Of a stretch of 10,059 nucleotides of DNA, positions 6,392 to 10,059 are shown in pieces. Both the position numbers and the translations under genes were made by a program. Below the pieces are notes generated by a model. It was given only the letters and a program-made list of their open reading frames with translations. It searched no databases and was not told the origin of the DNA. Location: positions 1 through 10,059 of the forward strand of contig JBBAGE010000087.1 of the NCBI GenBank assembly GCA_041655055.1, read 5' to 3'. The DNA comes from JBBAGE01 sp041655055 (GTDB lineage Bacteria; Pseudomonadota; Alphaproteobacteria; Rhodobacterales; Rhodobacteraceae). Position 1 is the first letter of the stretch; each line of letters starts with the position of its first letter.

Positions 6392-8403
6392 CACTGTGCC
6401 CCCCCGCCGATCGTCATCCATGTGATCAGGATCGCAATCCCCAGCACCATGGCAAAGGCATAGTGGAAAATATACCCCGATTGCGCGCGCCCGGCCAAAC
6501 GGGTCAGCATCGGGATAATGCCCATGGCAAGCCCGTTCAACGCACCGTCAATCACATTGCCGTCCCCGCGCTTCCACAACATGGCCCCCAGCCAGCGCGC
6601 CGGGCGCACGAAAAGCACGTCATAGATTTCATCGAAATACCATTTGTTCAGCAAGAAGCGATACAGCGGGCGCTGGTTTTCCGCCAGTTTGGCAGGCAGA
6701 TCCGGCCGCCGGATATACATCAGATATGCAAAACCCAACCCGATCAGCATCGCAACAAAGGGCGACAATTTCACCCAGGTCGGCACATGATGGGCATCAT
6801 CCATCACCGTGTTATCGGGCGCCATGAAGATCGCGCCCACCGGCGCGACAGGCACGGCCCCTTCGACCTGTTCGGCCACGGGTTCGATCCCGAAAAAGCG
6901 ATTGACCTGATCAGTGCCGCCAAAAAAGCTGGAATACCAGACCATCCCCGACAGGATCGCGCCCACGGCCAGAACCGCAATCGGCGCCAGCATCACCGGC
7001 GGGCTTTCCTGTGCGTGTTCATGCGTGTGCTGATCGCCGCGCGGCGCGCCGAAAAAGGTCAGGAACATCAGCCGCCAGCTATAGAAACTGGTAAACAGCG
7101 CCGACAGGACCAGCAGCCAGAACCCATAGCCAAAACCGCTGGCAAAGGCGCTCTCGATCACCGCATCTTTGGACAGGAACCCGGCGAAACCAATATGGGT
7201 CAGCGGCAGACCGACGCCGGTGATTGCCAGCGTGCCGATCAGCATCGCCCAAAAGGTCAGCGGGATTTTCTTACGCAAACCACCGTAATTGCGCATATCC
7301 TGTTCGTGATGCATCGCATGGATCACCGAACCCGCGCCCAAAAACAGCATCGCCTTGAAAAAGGCATGGGTGAACAGGTGAAACATCGCCACGCCGTAGA
7401 CGCCCGCGCCTGCAGCCACGAACATATAGCCAAGCTGCGAACAGGTCGAATAGGCGATCACCCGTTTGATATCGTTTTGCACAAGGCCGACGGTCGCGGC
7501 GAAAAACGCGGTGCTTGCGCCGATCACCATGATGAACGTCTTGATTTCAGGGGCATATTCGATAACCGGCGACATGCGCACGATCAGGAATACCCCGGCC
7601 GTCACCATGGTGGCCGCGTGGATCAGCGCGGATACGGGCGTCGGCCCCTCCATCGCGTCGGGCAACCATGTATGCAAGAAAAGCTGCGCCGATTTCCCCA
7701 TCGCCCCCACGAACAGCAGGAACGCAACCAGATTCGCGGCATTCCAATCACGCCACAGAAATCGGATATCGGTTTCGGCCAGCATCGGTGCGGCGGCAAA
7801 AATATCGTCGAAACGCACGGAATCGACCAGGAAATAGATCGCGAAAATCCCCAGCAAAAAGCCGAAATCGCCCACCCGGTTCACCACGAATGCCTTGATC
7901 GCGGCGGCACTGGCGGTATCTTTTTTATAGTAAAACCCGATCAGCAGATAGGAGGCGACCCCCACACCTTCCCAGCCAAAGAACATCTGCAACAGATTGT
8001 CAGACGTGACCAGCATCAGCATGGTAAAGGTGAAAAAGCTCAGATACGCAAAAAACCGTGCGCGATAGGGTTCGGCATCGGTGAAGTGTTCATCATGCGC
8101 CATATAGCCAAAGCTATATAGATGCACGAGGCTGGACACGCTGGTCACGACCACCAGCATGATCGCCGTCAGCCGATCCACCCGGATGCCCCAATCGACC
8201 GACAAGGATCCGCTTTCGATCCAGCGCATCAACGGCACATATTGCGCGCCGTCCAATGTCAGGAACACGACCCAGCTCAGGATCGCGGCCAGAAACAGCA
8301 GCCCCGTGGCCACGAATTGCGCCGCGCGTTCGCCGATGATTTTCCAGCCAAAACCCGCGATCAGCGCGCCGACCAGCGGCGCAAACAGAATAATGCCCGA
8401 CAT
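6391..8403 (-). CDS. nuoL: NADH-quinone oxidoreductase subunit L
   Basis: The distal antiporter-like subunit of complex I, at the tip of the membrane arm. It has 670 residues, about 16 membrane helices expected, including the C-terminal extension that forms the long lateral helix along NuoM and NuoN. Key residues: E145 (FGWEGVGVASYLLIGF), D179 (NRVGDFGFLLG), K237 (GAMGKSAQLFLHTWLPDAMEGPTPV over 234-258), H262 (LIHAATMV), H342/H346 and K412 (FLSKDAVI), corresponding to E144, D178, K229, H254, H334/H338 and K399 of the E. coli subunit. A His-rich loop (HTHEHAQESPPV, from 459) joins the antiporter core to the C-terminal part. It is longer than E. coli NuoL (613) but within the range of alphaproteobacterial forms. 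The ATG is 4 bases after the nuoK stop, with AGGGA just upstream overlapping the nuoK end. Confidence 0.98.
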   Translation of the reverse strand: MSGIILFAPLVGALIAGFGWKIIGERAAQFVATGLLFLAAILSWVVFLTLDGAQYVPLMRWIESGSLSVDWGIRVDRLTAIMLVVVTSVSSLVHLYSFGYMAHDEHFTDAEPYRARFFAYLSFFTFTMLMLVTSDNLLQMFFGWEGVGVASYLLIGFYYKKDTASAAAIKAFVVNRVGDFGFLLGIFAIYFLVDSVRFDDIFAAAPMLAETDIRFLWRDWNAANLVAFLLFVGAMGKSAQLFLHTWLPDAMEGPTPVSALIHAATMVTAGVFLIVRMSPVIEYAPEIKTFIMVIGASTAFFAATVGLVQNDIKRVIAYSTCSQLGYMFVAAGAGVYGVAMFHLFTHAFFKAMLFLGAGSVIHAMHHEQDMRNYGGLRKKIPLTFWAMLIGTLAITGVGLPLTHIGFAGFLSKDAVIESAFASGFGYGFWLLVLSALFTSFYSWRLMFLTFFGAPRGDQHTHEHAQESPPVMLAPIAVLAVGAILSGMVWYSSFFGGTDQVNRFFGIEPVAEQVEGAVPVAPVGAIFMAPDNTVMDDAHHVPTWVKLSPFVAMLIGLGFAYLMYIRRPDLPAKLAENQRPLYRFLLNKWYFDEIYDVLFVRPARWLGAMLWKRGDGNVIDGALNGLAMGIIPMLTRLAGRAQSGYIFHYAFAMVLGIAILITWMTIGGGAQ

Positions 8404-8407
8404 GCGC

Positions 8408-8713
8408 CTATCCCTTCATCACGTTGACATCTTCGACATCAATCGTGCCACGGCTGCGAAAGAAACAGACCAGAATGGCCAGCCCGATCGCAGCCTCGGC
8501 GGCGGCCACGGTCAGCACGAACATCGTGAACACCTGCCCCACCAGATCGCCCAGATACGAGGAAAACGCGACAAAGTTGATATTGACGGCCAGCAGCATC
8601 AATTCGATCGACATCAGGATGATGATGACGTTCTTGCGGTTGAGAAACAGCCCGAAAATGCCGATGACGAACAGCGCTGTCGCCACCGTCAGGTAATGTT
8701 CTAGTCCGACCAT
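8408..8713 (-). CDS. nuoK: NADH-quinone oxidoreductase subunit K
   Basis: A small membrane subunit of complex I (homologue of mitochondrial ND4L) that helps link the quinone-site subunits to the proton channels. It has 101 residues, the usual length, with three hydrophobic helices at about 6-24, 30-50 and 60-85. The two functionally important intramembrane glutamates are present: E37 (LMSIELMLLAVNINFV) and E73 (AAAEAAIGLAI), equivalent to E36 and E72 of E. coli NuoK. The ATG at 8713 is preceded by AGGA with 7-base spacing (8721-8724). The 65-base gap to nuoJ contains a 13-codon frame, listed separately. Confidence 0.97.
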   Translation of the reverse strand: MVGLEHYLTVATALFVIGIFGLFLNRKNVIIILMSIELMLLAVNINFVAFSSYLGDLVGQVFTMFVLTVAAAEAAIGLAILVCFFRSRGTIDVEDVNVMKG

Positions 8714-8717
8714 CGTT

Positions 8718-8759
8718 TTATCCTGTCTTCCGTCCCCCGGCCGGCTTTGCGGCCATCAT
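8718..8759 (-). other. Possible 13-codon mini-ORF in the nuoJ-nuoK gap
   Basis: ATG ATG at 8754-8759 opens a 13-residue frame (MMAAKPAGGRKTG) that ends at TAA 8718-8720, four bases before the nuoK ATG. Its last two sense codons carry the AGGA that serves nuoK. An AGGA also lies upstream of its own start, but touches the first ATG and is only 3 bases from the second, which is too close for efficient initiation. It is small, basic and not membrane-like. This may well be chance, and it is listed because it is the only structure seen in the longest gap of the window. Confidence 0.15.
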
Positions 8760-8778
8760 TCCTGTTCAGCGCCCGCGG

Positions 8779-9393
8779 TCAGAGCCCCTGCCCCGGTTTC
8801 ACGTCTTTCATTTCCAAGGCTTTCGCCGGATCGCGATACATCTGTGCCAGAGTATCCTGCCGCTTGATATCGGTGCGGTGCCGCATCGTCAGCACGATCG
8901 CCCCGATCATCGCCACCAGCAGGATCAGCCCCGCAAGCTGGAACAGCAGGATATATTCCTCATAGATCAGCAGCCCCAGCGCATCGGTATTTGTGACCTC
9001 GGCCACATCCGGGATGATGGCGGTGCGCAGATCTGCGGCCCCCTCGGCGCTTTGCCAGACACCAAAAGCAAGGCCAAGCTGCATCAACACCACGACCCCC
9101 ATCAGCAGCGCCAGCGGCAGATGTTTGGCCATTTGTCCGCGCAATGCCGCAAAATCCACATCCAGCATCATCACCACGAACAAGAACAGCACCGCGACCG
9201 CGCCGACATAGACGATGATCAAAATCATCGCCAGGAATTCGGCCCCCAGCAGCACGAACAGCCCCGCAGCACTTAGAAACGCAAGGATCAGCCAGAGCAC
9301 CGAATGCACCGGATGGCGCGCGACCACGGTGAATGTGCCCGCGACAACCAGCACGATCGAAAAGACGTAAAAGGCGAAATCCACCACCGTCAT
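8779..9393 (-). CDS. nuoJ: NADH-quinone oxidoreductase subunit J
   Basis: A membrane subunit of complex I (homologue of mitochondrial ND6), packed with NuoA, NuoK and NuoH near the quinone cavity. It has 204 residues and five expected membrane helices. The conserved third helix is clear at about 53-77 (AMILIIVYVGAVAVLFLFVV, then MML). In characterised complexes this helix switches between regular and pi-bulge forms during turnover. E52, just before it, corresponds to the conserved acidic residue of the family (E55 in E. coli). The C-terminus from about 171 is a soluble charged tail, HRTDIKRQDTLAQMYRDPAK and onward, as in other alphaproteobacterial NuoJ. The ATG at 9393 has a full AGGAGG Shine-Dalgarno sequence, the strongest in the window, and overlaps by four bases the stop of a 21-codon frame that fills the gap from nuoI. 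Confidence 0.97.
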   Translation of the reverse strand: MTVVDFAFYVFSIVLVVAGTFTVVARHPVHSVLWLILAFLSAAGLFVLLGAEFLAMILIIVYVGAVAVLFLFVVMMLDVDFAALRGQMAKHLPLALLMGVVVLMQLGLAFGVWQSAEGAADLRTAIIPDVAEVTNTDALGLLIYEEYILLFQLAGLILLVAMIGAIVLTMRHRTDIKRQDTLAQMYRDPAKALEMKDVKPGQGL

Positions 9394-9455
9394 CGGGCGG
9401 CCTCCTGATTTGGGGGGAATGCGTCATGCACAAGGGTCATGGCCAGATCAATCAT
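9390..9455 (-). CDS. Candidate 21-residue microprotein or coupling ORF filling the nuoI-nuoJ gap
   Basis: ATG at 9453-9455 overlaps the nuoI stop TGA (9452-9454) as ATGA. The frame runs 21 codons, beginning MIDLAM and ending NQEAAR, and stops at TGA 9390-9392, which overlaps the nuoJ ATG (9391-9393), again as ATGA. The gap is therefore covered without a break by one frame coupled at both ends in the way neighbouring operon genes often are. The codons for Gln-Glu-Ala near its end carry the nuoJ AGGAGG. No good Shine-Dalgarno sequence precedes its start, so it would rely on reinitiation after nuoI. The peptide is short, mildly acidic and has no obvious membrane segment. No family is recognised. 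It might be a true microprotein, a ribosome-delivery device for nuoJ, or chance. Confidence 0.3.
   Translation of the reverse strand: MIDLAMTLVHDAFPPNQEAAR
9401..9406 (-). promoter_or_regulatory. nuoJ ribosome binding site (full AGGAGG)
   Basis: The coding strand reads AGGAGG, a full match to the anti-Shine-Dalgarno core, 7 bases before the nuoJ ATG. The other genes here have only four- to six-base partial matches (AGGA, AAGG, GAGG, AGGGA or a G-run), so nuoJ appears equipped to start independently of nuoI, across the only gap of this size besides nuoJ-nuoK. Confidence 0.85.
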
Positions 9456-9946
9456 CGATAGGGTGCATCCAGTTCAAGGTTGCGGGCGATCTCGGCTTCC
9501 CAGCGGGCGCCATTGGCCAAAAGCTTTTCCTTGTCATAGAACAATTCTTCGCGGGTTTCGGTGGAAAACTCGAAATTCGGGCCTTCGACAATCGCATCGA
9601 CCGGGCAGGCTTCCTGACAGAAACCGCAATAGATGCATTTGGTCATGTCGATGTCATAGCGCGTGGTGCGGCGCGATCCATCCTCGCGCGGCTCGGCGTC
9701 GATGGTGATCGCCTGCGCGGGGCAGACGGCCTCGCACAATTTGCAGGCGATGCAGCGTTCTTCGCCATTGGGATAGCGGCGCAGCGCATGTTCACCCCGA
9801 AAACGCGGCGAAAGCGGGCCTTTTTCATGCGGATAGTTCAGCGTCGCCTTGGGCGCAAAGAAATACTTCAGCCCGAGTTTGAACCCCTTGATATAGTCGA
9901 ACAGCAGGAAATAACGCGTGGCGCGGTTCCAGTCGATATTGCTCAT
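9452..9946 (-). CDS. nuoI: NADH-quinone oxidoreductase subunit I (2x[4Fe-4S])
   Basis: The peripheral-arm ferredoxin-like subunit of complex I (homologue of mitochondrial TYKY/NDUFS8). It passes electrons through clusters N6a and N6b toward N2 and quinone on the cytoplasmic face. It has 164 residues. Two ferredoxin motifs supply all eight cluster cysteines: CIACKLCEAVCP at 65-76 (C65, C68, C71, C75) and CIYCGFCQEACP at 104-115 (C104, C107, C110, C114). The N-terminal amphipathic stretch (YFLLFDYIKGFKLGLKYFF, 12-30) is the usual membrane-contact region. The ATG at 9946 is preferred over one at 9961. It gives the family-like N-terminus MSNIDWNRATRYF and has a G-run 7 bases upstream, while the longer form adds MGGHR. 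The start overlaps the stop of the upstream gene as ATGA. Confidence 0.97.
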   Translation of the reverse strand: MSNIDWNRATRYFLLFDYIKGFKLGLKYFFAPKATLNYPHEKGPLSPRFRGEHALRRYPNGEERCIACKLCEAVCPAQAITIDAEPREDGSRRTTRYDIDMTKCIYCGFCQEACPVDAIVEGPNFEFSTETREELFYDKEKLLANGARWEAEIARNLELDAPYR

Positions 9947-10059
9947 GCGATGGCCCCCCATTTGACCACATAGCTTTTGGGCAGCATCAGCACCCGCTCT
10001 GTCATGATCTCGCAGCCCGAAAAAAGAGAATTGACCTCGGCCCGCGACAAAAGATTGAT
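9943..10059 (-). CDS. 3' end of a non-nuo gene directly upstream of nuoI (unidentified, possibly methyltransferase-like)
   Basis: An open frame enters from the right edge and stops at TGA 9943-9945, sharing ATGA with the nuoI start. The 38 visible residues begin INLLSRAEVNSLFSGCEIMT and end with LMLPKSYVVKWGAIA. They are not the C-terminus of NuoH, which is a membrane protein ending in a hydrophobic helix and would be the expected neighbour. A phrase such as 'SRAEV..LF.G.EI......LPKSY' resembles the last helix and strand of some class I SAM-dependent methyltransferases, but no SAM-binding motif lies in the window, so this is a weak guess. Complete coverage up to the ATGA junction and the absence of stops support real coding. 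It belongs to the same transcript as nuoI. Confidence 0.7.
   Translation of the reverse strand: MNLLSRAEVNSLFSGCEIMTERVLMLPKSYVVKWGAIA

Noticed and set aside
6392..6421. A longer nuoM starting at 6421
   Set aside because: The ten extra residues are hydrophilic, lie within the nuoL 3' end and do not resemble NuoM N-termini. The inner ATG gives the usual start and length.
7016..7045. His-rich stretch in NuoL (HTHEHAQES) as a possible metal site
   Set aside because: Short His-rich loops between the antiporter core and the C-terminal helices are common in alphaproteobacterial NuoL. Nothing else suggests metal binding.
6463..8121. A 552-codon open frame on the plus strand opposite nuoL, plus other long plus-strand frames (2537-3784, 4062-4904, 5474-6463)
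   Set aside because: They lie fully antisense to clear nuo and birA genes and have His/Gln/Arg-rich compositions without motifs. They arise because the real genes rarely use TTA, CTA and TCA codons, which would be stops on the other strand.
1..10059. Search for tRNA or rRNA genes, CRISPR arrays, insertion sequences, integrase sites, toxin-antitoxin or defence genes
   Set aside because: Nearly every base is taken up by housekeeping genes in one transcript. No direct-repeat array, transposase, terminal inverted repeat or RNA gene pattern was seen by eye.

Overview
The window is GC-rich with high-GC codon choice, and its protein sequences look alphaproteobacterial, most like Rhodobacterales (Rhodobacter/Paracoccus/Roseobacter relatives). 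This rests on the closeness of the NuoI, NuoJ and NuoK proteins to that group and on the gene order nuoN-birA-coaX-rnj. No species is claimed. Nothing points to phage, transposon, plasmid or recent transfer. This is housekeeping chromosome.

Layout: almost everything lies on the minus strand and is read from right to left. At the right edge (9943-10059) is the 3' end of a gene that is not nuoH, joined to nuoI by a 4-base ATGA overlap. Then come nuoI, nuoJ, nuoK, nuoL, nuoM and nuoN (the distal part of the complex I operon), followed without a break by birA (biotin protein ligase), coaX (type III pantothenate kinase) and rnj (ribonuclease J). Junctions are overlaps of 1-35 bases or gaps of 1-11 bases. 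The exceptions are nuoI-nuoJ (58 bases) and nuoJ-nuoK (65 bases), and each of these holds a tiny reading frame. No internal promoter or terminator was seen, so one transcript is likely. At the left edge (1-161) a plus-strand gene ends. It and rnj converge on one symmetrical hairpin (160-187) that can terminate transcription both ways.

How the genes work together: NuoI carries two [4Fe-4S] clusters of the peripheral arm that lead electrons toward quinone. NuoJ and NuoK lie in the membrane arm next to the quinone-site subunits. NuoL, NuoM and NuoN are the three antiporter-like proton channels and keep their key Glu/Lys residues. BirA biotinylates carboxylases, CoaX makes 4'-phosphopantothenate for coenzyme A, and RNase J processes and degrades RNA. 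The last three have no direct biochemical role in complex I. Their place in the operon is a known alphaproteobacterial arrangement.

No undescribed large system is visible. The points most worth a second look are a 21-codon frame that exactly fills the nuoI-nuoJ gap with ATGA overlaps at both ends, and the non-nuo gene directly before nuoI where nuoH would be expected.
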